The translations under genes were made by a program, and so were the position numbers. Under the pieces are notes generated by a model. The model worked only from the letters and a program-made list of their open reading frames with translations, did not search any database and was not told the DNA's origin. A stretch of DNA of 64,000 bases from Rhizobium sp. Q54 (GTDB lineage: Bacteria > Pseudomonadota > Alphaproteobacteria > Rhizobiales > Beijerinckiaceae), in the NCBI GenBank assembly GCA_945878875.1, contig CAMCUC010000010.1, positions 1 to 64,000 of the forward strand, read 5' to 3'. This document shows, one piece after another, positions 1-8,992 of the stretch; position 1 is the stretch's first letter, and each line of letters opens with the position of its first letter.

Positions 1-594
1 GGCGACATCGCCAAATTGCTGGCCAGCGCGCTGGTCGAACAACTTACGCAGCGCAAGAGTCCGCCGCTGATTAATCCGGGCCAGCGCATTCGCGCCACCG
101 TGATCGGCGCCTCGCAATTCACCGTGCAGGTCAGCGGCAAAACGATTTATCTGCCCAATCCTGAATCGCTGCCCGTGCACAACATTCCCGTCGTGCGCCC
201 CAAGATGAGCCTTGCGGGCGATATCGACGAGAAGGTGATCGTGAAAGCGATTCAAGACGCGGTCGCCAACATGGACATGGAGCCCACGCAGCGTCTTGCG
301 CTGGCGTTCACATGGGAGAGCGATCCCGAATATTCGCGGCTGGCCGCAATGGGCCGCGCCATTCGCGATGCGCTTGCGCCGGGCGGCAAGCGTGAAGATT
401 TGCTCGTGCTCATGATCGATGGCGACGTCGGCAAGAACATGGGCCGCCTCGTGCGCGAGGAACTCGACATGCCGGGCAAGCTTGTCTCAATCGACGGCGT
501 GAACCTGCAAGAACTTGATTTCGTCGACGTCGGCGAACTCATCGACCCGCCGGGCGTCGTGCCGGTAGTCATCAAATCTCTGCTCTTCTCTTAA
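1..594 (+). CDS. eutA: EutA-like ethanolamine ammonia-lyase reactivating factor, C-terminal part (5' truncated by window edge)
   Basis: The reading frame is open from base 1, so the gene begins outside the window; about 197 C-terminal residues are present. The stretch GASQFTVQVSG, a central IPVVRP, the motif DGDVGKNMGR and the ending DVGELI...GVVPVVIKSLLF match the C-terminal half of EutA as I remember it. EutA is an actin-fold chaperone-ATPase that exchanges damaged cobalamin in ethanolamine ammonia-lyase. The ammonia-lyase genes (eutBC) would be expected upstream and cannot be seen. A bicupin gene follows after 24 bases, so the two are probably cotranscribed. A related diol/glycerol-dehydratase type reactivase is an alternative, but the C-terminal motif favours EutA. 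Confidence 0.72.
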   Translation, partial: GDIAKLLASALVEQLTQRKSPPLINPGQRIRATVIGASQFTVQVSGKTIYLPNPESLPVHNIPVVRPKMSLAGDIDEKVIVKAIQDAVANMDMEPTQRLALAFTWESDPEYSRLAAMGRAIRDALAPGGKREDLLVLMIDGDVGKNMGRLVREELDMPGKLVSIDGVNLQELDFVDVGELIDPPGVVPVVIKSLLFS

Positions 595-618
595 AAAACG
601 ATCCCTGGAGGAAAGAAA

Positions 619-1734
619 ATGACTGAACAATTTGATCGCCGTTTTGGACTTGATCCCTATCTCGACTGGGTGGCCAAGGAAGGCATTCCGGTTACTGAAA
701 ACTATGGCATTGACCTGTTTGAAGTTGAGACTGGCATGTGGCCGCGTTTCGGCGTCAAGGGCGCCGCCGTCCATCTGATCGGGCGCGGCGATTTCACCAA
801 CATGTTCCTGCTCGACATTCCCGCCGGCGGATCGACCACGCCGCAGCGCCATCTTTATGAAGATGTCTATTACGTGCTGGAGGGTACCGGTTCGACGCAG
901 GTTGAATTTGACGACGGCACCAAGCGTTCCTTCGAATGGGGTCCGAAAAGCCTGTTCGCGATTCCGCTGAACGCCAAGCATCGCCACTTCAACGGCTCGG
1001 GCCGCGAGCGCGCTCTGCTCGTCACCACGACCGACATGCCGCTGGTGATGAACACGTTCCACAATGAGAAGTTCATCTTCGACAATAATTTCGACTTCAA
1101 CGAGCGCGCCGGAAAGCAATCCTGGTACGCGGGCGAGGGCGATCTCATTGCGGTGCGCCCCGGCAACCACATGTGGGAGACGAATTTCGTGCCCGACCTT
1201 GCGGCGATCCAGCTAAAGGAATGGGGCGATCGCGGCGCCGGCGGCACCAACATCATGTTCGTGCTCGCAGACGGCACGATGCACGCGCACATCTCGGAAA
1301 TGCCGGTGGGCACGTACAAGAAGGGCCATCGCCATGGTCCGGGCTTCCACGTCATGTGCGTGACCGGCCACGGCTATTCGATGCTCTGGTTCGACAAGGA
1401 TCAGGACTTTATGCGCCTCGACTGGAAGCACGGCGTCGTGTTCCCGCCCGCCGATCAGCAATTCCATCAGCACTTCAACACCAGCCAGAACCCGGCGCGG
1501 TACCTGGCTACTGGCACCGGCGGCCTGCGTTACCCACTGACGTTCGCGCAGCGTCGCTCGCTGCTTGGCGTGAAGCCGGGCGAGAAGGGGGCGGTCTCCA
1601 CCTCCATCAAGGAAGGCGGCGATCAGTACGAATACGAGGATCAGGACGCCCGCATCCATCGCATCTGGCTTGATGAGATGAAGAAGAACGGCGTGCAGCC
1701 GAAGATGGAAAAGTGGTTCCCCGGGCAGGTCTGA
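619..1734 (+). CDS. Bicupin-fold protein of unknown substrate
   Basis: A 371-residue protein with two cupin barrels. The first (about residues 60-140) holds PAGGSTTPQRHLYEDVYYVLEGTG and a distal PLNAKHRHFN. The second (about 220-300) holds KKGHRHGPGFHVMCVTGHGYSM and QQFHQHFN. Histidines and an acidic residue in both barrels are placed as metal ligands. The overall design resembles gentisate-dioxygenase-like bicupins, but no specific enzyme can be assigned. A strong GGAGG Shine-Dalgarno lies about 8 bases before the ATG. It directly follows the EutA-like gene and probably belongs to the same catabolic unit, where it could be a dioxygenase, an isomerase or a small-molecule-binding accessory protein. 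Confidence 0.8.
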   Translation: MTEQFDRRFGLDPYLDWVAKEGIPVTENYGIDLFEVETGMWPRFGVKGAAVHLIGRGDFTNMFLLDIPAGGSTTPQRHLYEDVYYVLEGTGSTQVEFDDGTKRSFEWGPKSLFAIPLNAKHRHFNGSGRERALLVTTTDMPLVMNTFHNEKFIFDNNFDFNERAGKQSWYAGEGDLIAVRPGNHMWETNFVPDLAAIQLKEWGDRGAGGTNIMFVLADGTMHAHISEMPVGTYKKGHRHGPGFHVMCVTGHGYSMLWFDKDQDFMRLDWKHGVVFPPADQQFHQHFNTSQNPARYLATGTGGLRYPLTFAQRRSLLGVKPGEKGAVSTSIKEGGDQYEYEDQDARIHRIWLDEMKKNGVQPKMEKWFPGQV

Positions 1735-1744
1735 GGAGGGGCTC

Positions 1745-1758
1745 TTTGGACCGCGGGC
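1745..1758. repeat. Fragment of dispersed palindromic repeat family A
   Basis: The sequence TTTGGACCGCGGGC just after the bicupin stop is the same motif that starts larger copies at 11519 and 37525 and resembles the hairpins at 8.6-8.8 kb. Here the second arm is missing. Confidence 0.5.
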
Positions 1759-1788
1759 ATAGTCGCTTGAAGCGCAATGCTCCAAACA

Positions 1789-1870
1789 CGTCATGGCGGC
1801 GAAGGCCGCCATCCACGGCAGGGCGCAAGCTCAACCCCTGCCGTGGGTCCCGGCAATCCCGGTATGACGC
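1789..1870 (+). repeat. Dispersed palindromic repeat family B, copy 1
   Basis: An approximately 82-bp intergenic element that begins CGTCATGGCGGCG and ends GGTATGACG, so its ends form an imperfect inverted repeat. Inner hairpins are GGCGGCGAAGGCCGCC and CCACGGCAGG...CCTGCCGTGG. Very similar elements lie at 18317-18400 and, interrupted by an insertion sequence, at 32416-33365. Confidence 0.75.
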
Positions 1871-1947
1871 GCCACCCTCACCTTGCCCGCGCAGCACATG
1901 AGGCCTAGGTAAGCCACGTCGGGGCTTTCCCGGGTCAGAGCGCGAAC

Positions 1948-2703
1948 ATGTCAGCACCATTTTTGAGACTTGGCGTCAACATTGATCACGTGGCCACTGT
2001 GCGCAATGCGCGCGGCGGGGCGCATCCTGATCCTGTGCGCGCGGCGCTGCTGGCCATTGAGGCCGGCGCCGACGGCATAACGGCGCATTTACGCGAGGAT
2101 CGCCGCCATATCCGCGATGAAGACATGGCCCGGCTCAAGCGTGCGATCTCGAAGCCGCTGAATTTTGAAATGGCCGCCACCGACGAAATGGTCGCCATCG
2201 CGCTCCACACGCGCCCGCACGCCTCGTGCCTGGTGCCCGAGAAGCGCAGCGAGCGCACGACCGAGGGCGGGCTTGACGTGATCGGCGGGCACGATCACCT
2301 GAAAATCATCGCTGCTGAGCTGAAGCGGGCAGGGGTTCGCGTGTCGCTGTTCATCGAGCCCTCAATGGAAGCTCTGGACGCAGCTTTGTCGATTGGTGCG
2401 CCAATTGTTGAGCTGCACACCGGTTCCTGGTGCGATGCGCTGTTCCATGGCGAGGCTGCAAAGGCCGATCATGAATTTGGCCGCATTCGCGTGGCCGCCG
2501 CCCGCGCCTATGAGTTGGGCATTGAATGCCACGCCGGACACGGGCTGGATTTTGACACCGCCCGCAAGATCGCCAGCCTGCCGCAAATCGTCGAGCTTAA
2601 CATCGGGCATTTCCTGATGGGCGAGGCGATGTTCATCGGCCTGCCCAAGGCGCTGGCGCAAATGCGTGCGGCGATGGACGAGGGGCGCCAACATGCGGGC
2701 TAA
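1948..2703 (+). CDS. pdxJ: Pyridoxine 5'-phosphate synthase
   Basis: A 251-residue protein of full family length. PdxJ condenses 3-amino-2-oxopropyl phosphate with deoxyxylulose 5-phosphate to form pyridoxine 5'-phosphate, the ring-closing step of the DXP-dependent vitamin B6 pathway in the cytoplasm. The opening [17 protein letters not shown], the inner [12 protein letters not shown], the FEMAATDEM segment and CHAGHGLDF, then [13 protein letters not shown] near the C-terminus, are the family's conserved loops and phosphate-binding region. The next gene, acpS, starts 3 bases after the stop, an association common in proteobacteria. Confidence 0.97.
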   Translation: MSAPFLRLGVNIDHVATVRNARGGAHPDPVRAALLAIEAGADGITAHLREDRRHIRDEDMARLKRAISKPLNFEMAATDEMVAIALHTRPHASCLVPEKRSERTTEGGLDVIGGHDHLKIIAAELKRAGVRVSLFIEPSMEALDAALSIGAPIVELHTGSWCDALFHGEAAKADHEFGRIRVAAARAYELGIECHAGHGLDFDTARKIASLPQIVELNIGHFLMGEAMFIGLPKALAQMRAAMDEGRQHAG

Positions 2704-2706
2704 TTC

Positions 2707-3105
2707 GTGATCGTCGGCATCGGCGCCGATTTGGTCGATATTCGCCGCATTGAGGCCACGCTCGCGCGCTTTGGCGACCGCTTTGTCGAGCGCTGCTTTA
2801 CGGACGTCGAGCGCGCCAAATCCGAGCAGCGCAAGGAGCGCGCGGCCTCTTACGCCAAGAGATTCGCGGCCAAGGAAGCTTGCTCCAAGGCGCTTGGAAC
2901 CGGCTTGAAGATGGGAATCGGCTGGCGCGAGATGGGGGTGGTCAACCTGCCAAGCGGTCGTCCGACGCTGGAGCTGACCGGCAAGGCCGCGCTTTTGCTG
3001 GCCGCTATGGCGCCGCAGGGCACGCGCGTCGTGGCTCATCTGACCATTACTGACGATTATCCGCTGGCGCAGGCCTTCGTTGTGCTTGAGGCGCTGCCGC
3101 TTTAG
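2707..3105 (+). CDS. acpS: Holo-[acyl-carrier-protein] synthase
   Basis: A 132-residue protein that transfers the 4'-phosphopantetheine group from CoA to a serine of acyl carrier protein. Family marks are [15 protein letters not shown] at the N-terminus (metal-binding Asp) and [14 protein letters not shown] with the catalytic Glu. The start is GTG at 2707, three bases after the pdxJ stop, so translation is probably coupled. The gene is slightly isolated from lepB by 149 bases. Confidence 0.97.
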   Translation: MIVGIGADLVDIRRIEATLARFGDRFVERCFTDVERAKSEQRKERAASYAKRFAAKEACSKALGTGLKMGIGWREMGVVNLPSGRPTLELTGKAALLLAAMAPQGTRVVAHLTITDDYPLAQAFVVLEALPL

Positions 3106-3254
3106 CTTTGTCACGCGTTCCTTAACGCAGCTCTTGGCGTCTTGGCCTGTGGATTGTATACGACGGAGGTCGATGGACTGGCGACAAGCTCCCGAATGAG
3201 GGCGCTTTCTGGCTCGGGACCGGGCACATCTGGCAGGCGCAGGAAGGCGGACAC

Positions 3255-4007
3255 GTGGCTAAGAAGTCTGAAGAAGGCTTGGGCGAGACCATAAAGGTCA
3301 TCATTCAGGCGCTGCTGATCGCGCTCGTCGTGCGCACGCTGTTGTTCCAGCCGTTCAACATTCCCTCGGGCTCTCTGATTCCCACGTTGCTGATCGGGGA
3401 TTATCTGTTCGTCTCCAAGTACAGCTACGGCTATTCCAATTTTTCGATACCGTTCGCGCCGGACATTTTTAACGGTCGCATCCTCTCATCCGATCCCAAG
3501 CGCGGCGACATTGCGGTGTTCAAGCTGCCGCGCGACGGCTCAACCGATTACATCAAGCGCGTCGTCGGCCTGCCGGGCGACAAGGTGCAGCTGATTGAGG
3601 GTCGCCTCTACATCAATGGGCAAGTCACCGAGCGCGAGCGCGTGGCCAGCATCCGCACCCGCGACGCCTTCGGGCGCGAGGCGGATGTGCCGACCTATCG
3701 CGAGACGCTGCCGGGCGGCGTGAGTTACCAGATCATCGAGCGCGACGGCGACCGCGGCTTCTACGATAATACGTCCGTTTATGAAGTACCCGAGGGCCAT
3801 TATTTCATGATGGGCGACAATCGCGATAATTCCACAGATTCGCGCGTCGCCTCAGTGGATCAGGGCGTGGGCTACGTACCGCTGGAGAATTTTGTTGGGC
3901 GCGCGGAGTTGGTTTTCTTCTCGGTCGAAGAGGGCGAAAGCGTCTGGCAATTCTGGCGCTGGCCCGTCAGCCTCCGGTGGAGCCGCCTGTTCACCCCGGT
4001 TCGCTGA
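3255..4007 (+). CDS. lepB: Signal peptidase I
   Basis: A 250-residue inner-membrane serine protease that removes signal peptides from exported pre-proteins. After one N-terminal membrane segment (about 12-33) comes FNIPSGSLIPTL with nucleophile Ser40, and DYIKRVVGLPGD with general-base Lys101. The C-terminal box MGDNRDNSTDSR is also present. The start is GTG at 3255. The upstream gap 3106-3254 shows no other gene. The stop is followed by the rnc ATG one base later, so lepB and rnc are in one transcript, as is usual in this group. Confidence 0.97.
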   Translation: MAKKSEEGLGETIKVIIQALLIALVVRTLLFQPFNIPSGSLIPTLLIGDYLFVSKYSYGYSNFSIPFAPDIFNGRILSSDPKRGDIAVFKLPRDGSTDYIKRVVGLPGDKVQLIEGRLYINGQVTERERVASIRTRDAFGREADVPTYRETLPGGVSYQIIERDGDRGFYDNTSVYEVPEGHYFMMGDNRDNSTDSRVASVDQGVGYVPLENFVGRAELVFFSVEEGESVWQFWRWPVSLRWSRLFTPVR

Positions 4008-4008
4008 G

Positions 4009-4734
4009 ATGGGCAAAAAGCCGAAGCCGGACATCGCCGCGCTCGAAGAGCGGATCGGCCACCGGTTCGGCGACGCGACGCTGATCGAGCGTGCGCTCAC
4101 CCATGTGAGCGCGGTGCCCGCGCGTGGCGCCCGGTTCGACAGCTATCAGCGGCTGGAGTTTCTCGGCGACCGCGTGCTTGGCCTTGCAGTGTCCGATCTG
4201 CTCTACGCCGCCTTCCCCAAAGCGGCAGAGGGCGAACTCTCCCAGCGGCTGGCGGAGCTGGTGCGCAAGGAAACCTGCGCGGACGTGGCCAACGAATGGG
4301 GCGTGGGCGACCATGTGCGCCTTGGCGGCGGCGAGGCGCAAACAGGCGGCGCGAAAAAGGTCGCAATCCTTGGCGACGTGTGCGAATCCATTGTTGGAGC
4401 GGTTTTTCTGGACGCTGGCTTTGATGCGGTGCGCGCTCTGGTGCAACGCAGCTGGAGCGAGCGGATGCTGAAGCCGCGCCGCCCGTTGCGCGATCCAAAG
4501 ACAGCATTGCAGGAATGGGCGCAGGCGCGCGGACTGGAGACCCCGGTCTATCGCGAGGCGGGACGTTCTGGTCCTGCGCATGCGCCGAAGTTCGTGATTG
4601 AGGTTGACATTTCCGGGTTTGCGCCGACGCAGGCTGAGGGTGCTTCCAAGCGCCTCGCCGAACAAGCGGCGGCGCGGACCTTCATGACGCGCGAAGGCGT
4701 TGTCGATAGCAACAAGGAGCGTGGACCATCGTGA
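4009..4734 (+). CDS. rnc: Ribonuclease III
   Basis: A 241-residue double-strand-specific endoribonuclease that processes rRNA precursors and some mRNAs. The signature YQRLEFLGDRVLGL is at 46-59, and a second acidic site, LGDVCESIVGAVFLD, has Asp123 and Glu126. A double-stranded RNA-binding domain occupies about 160-230 (DPKTALQEWAQ...). The frame is open further upstream inside lepB, but the ATG at 4009, right after the lepB stop, gives the usual length. The 3' end overlaps era by four bases. Confidence 0.97.
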   Translation: MGKKPKPDIAALEERIGHRFGDATLIERALTHVSAVPARGARFDSYQRLEFLGDRVLGLAVSDLLYAAFPKAAEGELSQRLAELVRKETCADVANEWGVGDHVRLGGGEAQTGGAKKVAILGDVCESIVGAVFLDAGFDAVRALVQRSWSERMLKPRRPLRDPKTALQEWAQARGLETPVYREAGRSGPAHAPKFVIEVDISGFAPTQAEGASKRLAEQAAARTFMTREGVVDSNKERGPS

Positions 4735-5639
4735 CGCAAGCCCATCAAACCCGCTGCGGCTTTGTCGCGCTCATCGGCGCGCCCAACGCCGGCAAGTCGA
4801 CGCTGCTCAATGCGCTGGTCGGGGCGAAAGTCTCCATCGTGTCGCGCAAAGTGCAGACCACGCGCTCGCAAGTGCGCGGCATCGCGATCCATCGCGAAGC
4901 ACAGATCATCTTTGTGGATACGCCCGGCATCTTCCGCCCCAAGCGCAGGCTTGATCGGGCGATGGTCGTCTCCGCCTGGGGCGGGGCCGGGGATGCGGAC
5001 GTGGTGTGCCTGCTGATCGACGCCCGCAAGGGGCTTGACGACGAAACGAAGGAAATCGTCCTGCGCCTGCGCGACGTGAAACAGCACAAAGCACTGGTGC
5101 TCAACAAGATCGACACGACGGAAGTCGAAAAGCTGCTGGAGCTGACGCAGGCGATCAACGCTCTGTGCCCGTTCGAAGACACGTTCATGATTTCGGCGCT
5201 GAAGGGCCACGGCGTCGAGACCATGAAGGAAAAGCTCGCCGACATGATGCAGCCCGGCCCGTGGCTTTATCCAGAAGACCAGATTTCAGATGCGCCGCTG
5301 CGCCAACTGGCGGCGGAAATCACGCGCGAGAAAATCTTCGAGCGCCTGCACGATGAATTGCCCTACCAGATCACGGTTGAAACCGATTCGTGGAAGAATT
5401 TGCCCGATGGTTCGGCGCGCATCGAGCAGACGATTTTCGTGACCCGCGAGGGCCATCGCAAGATCGTGCTGGGCGAGGGCGGCTCAACGATCAAGGCGAT
5501 CGGCGCCGCCGCGCGCCGCGACATCGCAGAGGCGTCCGAACAAAAGACGCATTTGTTTTTGTTCGTTAAGGTGCGTGAAAACTGGATCGACGACCCCGAG
5601 CGCTATCGCGAAATGGGCCTGCAATTCCCTAAGGAATAG
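4731..5639 (+). CDS. era: GTPase Era
   Basis: A 302-residue GTPase that binds 16S rRNA and assists 30S subunit maturation. The P-loop GAPNAGKST is at 16-24, the Walker B equivalent DTPG at 63-66 and NKID at 125-128. A C-terminal KH domain contains GHRKIVLGEGGSTIKAIG. The start is GTG at 4731, overlapping the rnc stop by four bases, consistent with translational coupling to RNase III. Confidence 0.97.
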   Translation: MTQAHQTRCGFVALIGAPNAGKSTLLNALVGAKVSIVSRKVQTTRSQVRGIAIHREAQIIFVDTPGIFRPKRRLDRAMVVSAWGGAGDADVVCLLIDARKGLDDETKEIVLRLRDVKQHKALVLNKIDTTEVEKLLELTQAINALCPFEDTFMISALKGHGVETMKEKLADMMQPGPWLYPEDQISDAPLRQLAAEITREKIFERLHDELPYQITVETDSWKNLPDGSARIEQTIFVTREGHRKIVLGEGGSTIKAIGAAARRDIAEASEQKTHLFLFVKVRENWIDDPERYREMGLQFPKE

Positions 5640-5645
5640 CGCTGG

Positions 5646-6866
5646 ATGCGCCCGGTGAGCGACGCCCCCCACGCGCGCATTATCGCTGGTACGCCCGCTT
5701 TCCGGCGCATCAATATCGCGATCTTCGCCTGCGGCTTCTCCATATTTGCGCTGCTCTACAGCGTGCAGCCGGTGCTGCCGCTGTTCACGCAGGAATTTGG
5801 AATCTCGGCGGCGGAAAGCTCGCTGGCTTTGTCGTTGACGGCAGGCGCGATGGCGCTGTCGATGGTGTTTGCGGGCTCGTTGTCTGAGGTCGTTGGCCGC
5901 AAGTCGATGATGCTGGGGGCGCTGATCGCCTCGTCCCTGCTCACGCTGGCGGTCGCCTTCGTTTACGACTGGAACCATGTGCTCTGGCTGCGCGCGCTTG
6001 CGGGCATTGCGTTAAGCGGCGCGCCCGCCGTGGCGCTGGCGTATCTTGGCGAGGAGATGGAGCCAAAGGCGGTGGCGCCGGCGGTGGGTCTCTATATCGG
6101 CGGCAGCGCGTTCGGCGGCATGATCGGGCGGCTTGTGGTCGCGGGCCTTGCGGACTTTGGCGCCGATTACGGATCCTGGCGCCTCGCTATGGCGGGTCTG
6201 GGAGTAACCGGCCTTGTCTGCGCGCTTGTGTTCTGGCGCGCTCTGCCAGCCTCGCGCCATTTCAGCGCCCGGGCGCCCAATTTTGGCAAGCTCGTCGTGT
6301 CTCTTGGCGTGTGCGCGCGCAATCCCGGCATTGCGGTTTTGCTGATCGCGGGCTCACTGATGCTCGGCAGCTTCATGACGGTTTATAATTATCTCGGCTT
6401 CCGTCTTCAGGGCGAGCCTTTTTGGCTCAGTCAATCGACTGCGGGGCTGGTGTTTCTCGCCTATCCCATGGGCAGCCTCGCCTCTGCGATTATGGGTACG
6501 CAGGCGGCGCGTTTTGGGCGTGGGCCGGTGTTCATAGTCTGCGTGCTGGTGATGATCTGCGGCCTCGCGCTGATGTTTCCTGACAGTATCGCCTTTCTGA
6601 TTGCGGGCCTGCTGGTGATGACGTTTGGCTTCTTCGGCGCCCACGCCATCGCCAGCTCATGGGCGCCAGCGATGGTGGCGCAAGACAAGGCTCAAGCATC
6701 CTCGCTTTATCTGTTGTCGTATTATGTCGGCGGCGCTGTCGCTGGCACGGCGGGCGGGTTGTTCTGGGATAGTCACGGCTGGCTTGGCGTGTCGGCCTTT
6801 TCGGGCGCAATGATGCTGGGCATCCTTGGCGTCGCGATTGCGTTGACGCGCATGAACCGGGACTGA
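5646..6866 (+). CDS. MFS transporter (YnfM-like)
   Basis: A 406-residue, very hydrophobic protein with about 12 predicted membrane helices. The opening YSVQPVLPLFTQEFGIS and the loop SLSEVVGRKSMM, a variant of the GxxxDRxGRR motif A between helices 2 and 3, are typical of major facilitator drug/metabolite exporters, especially the YnfM branch. The substrate is not predictable. It sits 6 bases after era and 5 bases before recO, an unusual passenger in an otherwise housekeeping operon. It may be dispensable cargo using the era promoter. Confidence 0.88.
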   Translation: MRPVSDAPHARIIAGTPAFRRINIAIFACGFSIFALLYSVQPVLPLFTQEFGISAAESSLALSLTAGAMALSMVFAGSLSEVVGRKSMMLGALIASSLLTLAVAFVYDWNHVLWLRALAGIALSGAPAVALAYLGEEMEPKAVAPAVGLYIGGSAFGGMIGRLVVAGLADFGADYGSWRLAMAGLGVTGLVCALVFWRALPASRHFSARAPNFGKLVVSLGVCARNPGIAVLLIAGSLMLGSFMTVYNYLGFRLQGEPFWLSQSTAGLVFLAYPMGSLASAIMGTQAARFGRGPVFIVCVLVMICGLALMFPDSIAFLIAGLLVMTFGFFGAHAIASSWAPAMVAQDKAQASSLYLLSYYVGGAVAGTAGGLFWDSHGWLGVSAFSGAMMLGILGVAIALTRMNRD

Positions 6867-6871
6867 CCGCG

Positions 6872-7621
6872 ATGGAATGGCGCGACGAGGGCATCATCAT
6901 CGGGTTGAAGCGCCACGGCGAGACCAGCGTGATCGTCGAGGCGATGACGCAGGCCCATGGTCGCCACATGGGGGTGGTCAAGGGCGGGCGCTCGCGGCGG
7001 ATGCAGCCGTTTCTGCAAGCAGGCAATTCTATCGGCATCGTCTGGCGCGCGCGGCTTGAGGAGCATCTGGGGATTTACGCCGTCGAGCCTTTGCGCGAGC
7101 GCGCCGGGGAAATCATGGATTCAGGCCTCGCGCTGGCGGGCCTCAATCTGATCGGCGAATGGCTGCGGCTGCTGCCTGAGCGCGATTCTCATACAAACCT
7201 CTGGGCGCTGGCCGAGGCTTTGGCTGACAATCTGTCCGACCCGCATCGTGCGCCGCCGTTGATGGTGCGTTTTGAGCTGACCGTGCTCACTGAGCTGGGC
7301 TTTGGCCTCGATCTCGAACATTGCGCCAAAACCGGGCAGACTCACGATTTGGACTGGGTGTCGCCGCGCACGGGCCGGGCGGTGAGCCGGGAGGCTGGCG
7401 CGCCCTATGCCGAGAGGCTGCTCATGCTGCCGCCGTTTTTACAGTCCGGGGAGGGGGCACCGCATGGCGCCAACGCGCCGCCCTCACGCGACGACGTGCT
7501 CAGCGGGTTCCGTCTGACGGGGCATTTTATGGCGCGCGACGTACTGAACCCGCGCGGGGCGCCGGACTCAGAAGCGCGCCGGGCCTATCTCGCCCGGCTG
7601 GCGGCGGCGCCGGAGTTTTAA
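6872..7621 (+). CDS. recO: DNA repair protein RecO
   Basis: A 249-residue protein that, with RecR, loads RecA onto SSB-coated DNA. The N-terminal OB fold starts MEWRDEGIIIGLKRHGETSVIVEA, typical of alphaproteobacterial RecO, followed by GVVKGGRSRR. The rest is the helical domain (LTELGFGLDLEHCAKTG...). The usual four-cysteine zinc site is absent; only one Cys is visible near residue 151, as in many alphaproteobacterial RecOs. The position downstream of era is conserved. Confidence 0.95.
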   Translation: MEWRDEGIIIGLKRHGETSVIVEAMTQAHGRHMGVVKGGRSRRMQPFLQAGNSIGIVWRARLEEHLGIYAVEPLRERAGEIMDSGLALAGLNLIGEWLRLLPERDSHTNLWALAEALADNLSDPHRAPPLMVRFELTVLTELGFGLDLEHCAKTGQTHDLDWVSPRTGRAVSREAGAPYAERLLMLPPFLQSGEGAPHGANAPPSRDDVLSGFRLTGHFMARDVLNPRGAPDSEARRAYLARLAAAPEF

Positions 7622-7800
7622 TAGCCAAGTTTAAGTGGTTACAATACATTACAAAGTAAGTAAGTGTTGCTGCTTGGTGACAGCATCATGGCCCTGTCTC
7701 GGCTAGTTTGGCTCATCGTGTCGTATTCAGACATATCTCGGAGACGTCCGGTCCGCAATCGCTTTGCGCTGCGGTTCAAAACGAGCTGGGAGTTTAATTC

Positions 7801-8622
7801 ATGTCACTTCGCCATCTAGCGCTGTGCTCGGTCGCAGCCCTCGCCCTGTCCGCCGTCGGCACCATGGCCGCCGATCTGCCCGGTCGCGCCGCCGCCGCGG
7901 CGCCGGTCTACGTCGCGCCGATCTTCACGTGGACGGGCTTCTACGTCGGCCTCAGCGCCGGTTATGCCGGCGACGCGTTCGAATATCCCTTCAGCGGCGA
8001 CATAGCTTACGGAGATCGGCGCGTCCCTTACTCCGGTGCCGCCAGCGTCAATTCCAGCGGCTTTCTGGGCGGCGCGCAGATGGGCTATAATTGGCAATTC
8101 GGCAATGGCTTTGTGGCGGGCGTCGAGGCTGATTACTCTTGGGCGAACGTCGAAGGGCGCGTTGGTCTTGGCGCGGGCATTGACGGCTTTGGCGGCTCTC
8201 TCAACGCAGGCAGCGAGCTAACCTCGCTGGGCACCGTGCGCGCGCGTCTGGGTTATGGTTGGGATCGCGCCCTGTTCTATGTCACCGGCGGCTGGGCCTG
8301 GGGCCGCGTTGAAAGCACGCTCGACGCCGGCTTCAACGATAGTGTGGATCGTTTTGGTCTGGAGCGCGACGTCAACAAGAGCGGCTGGACGCTTGGCGCG
8401 GGCATGGAGTTCGCCTTCACCAACAACATGAGCTTCAAGACCGAATATCTGTACGTCGATCTTGGCGACAAGAATCTTTATTCGCGTGATTATACGTTCG
8501 ATGGCAGGAGCGTGGCCACGGCCCGTCTCGACGTCGAGACCAAGGTCCATGTCGTGCGCGCCGGCTTGAACTACCGCTTCTGGACGCCCGTCGCGGCAGG
8601 TCCGGTGCTCGCCCGCTATTAA
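7801..8622 (+). CDS. Outer-membrane beta-barrel protein (Omp25/Omp31/RopB-like)
   Basis: A 273-residue secreted protein. The first ~23 residues form a signal peptide (LALCSVAALALSAVGTMAA). FTWTGFYVGLSAGYAG opens the barrel, repeated amphipathic strands follow (GYNWQFGNGFVAGVEADYSW; TEYLYVDLG), and the last strand is VRAGLNYRFW. This is the small porin-like family abundant in Hyphomicrobiales, giving outer-membrane integrity or permeability. It has its own 179-bp upstream region with an AT-richer stretch (7622-7680) where a promoter is likely. Downstream are two palindromic repeats rather than a simple terminator. Confidence 0.9.
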   Translation: MSLRHLALCSVAALALSAVGTMAADLPGRAAAAAPVYVAPIFTWTGFYVGLSAGYAGDAFEYPFSGDIAYGDRRVPYSGAASVNSSGFLGGAQMGYNWQFGNGFVAGVEADYSWANVEGRVGLGAGIDGFGGSLNAGSELTSLGTVRARLGYGWDRALFYVTGGWAWGRVESTLDAGFNDSVDRFGLERDVNKSGWTLGAGMEFAFTNNMSFKTEYLYVDLGDKNLYSRDYTFDGRSVATARLDVETKVHVVRAGLNYRFWTPVAAGPVLARY

Positions 8623-8635
8623 GGCTGAACACAGA

Positions 8636-8768
8636 AGAGCGCGCGGTCCAGGTGCGGGGCACCCCCCTCCTTTGGACCGCGCCCGTCCCCGGGCGCATCT
8701 TGTTTGATGCCGGAAAAGAGCGCGCGAGGGCGCGTGCGGTCCAAGTGTAGGCTACATCCTTGGACTGC
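8636..8768. repeat. Two tandem hairpins of repeat family A
   Basis: Two hairpins share the arm GCGGTCCA. The first spans about 8645-8684 (GCGGTCCA...TGGACCGC); the second about 8737-8768, where GGTCCAAGTGTAG pairs with CTACATCCTTGGAC. A short palindrome CGCCCG...CGGGCG lies between them. They may terminate transcription of the beta-barrel gene, but no U-tract follows. Confidence 0.6.
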
Positions 8769-8776
8769 GGGCTGAA

Positions 8777-8992
8777 TTATCGGCAGATGCGGCGCGCTTC
8801 GACGCGCGAGATGCTATAGCCCTCATCGAGCTCCACCTGCACGGTTCGACATTCGGCGCCTGATTTTTCGCGCGCTTCCACAGTGTCTGCGACTTGCGTC
8901 AGCACAAGAGCGGCAGTCAGCGCGAGGGCGCCAAGGGAGAGAACAACAAGCGAGGCAAGCCGACGCTTTTCCGATCGTGACGAGGAAAACAA
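8777..8992 (-). CDS. Small single-pass membrane protein, unknown
   Basis: About 72 residues from a TTG at 8992, which has an AGGA-like ribosome site; the frame is open to 9085 through other non-ATG starts, so the start is uncertain. It has a basic N-terminus (RSEKRRLAS), one membrane helix (LVVLSLGALALTAALVLT) and a short polar tail with two cysteines ending SRVEARRICR. The charge pattern suggests the C-terminus lies in the periplasm. It is transcribed divergently from parC. No function is known to me. It could be spurious, but hydrophobicity and coding bias are convincing. Confidence 0.5.
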   Translation of the reverse strand: MFSSSRSEKRRLASLVVLSLGALALTAALVLTQVADTVEAREKSGAECRTVQVELDEGYSISRVEARRICR

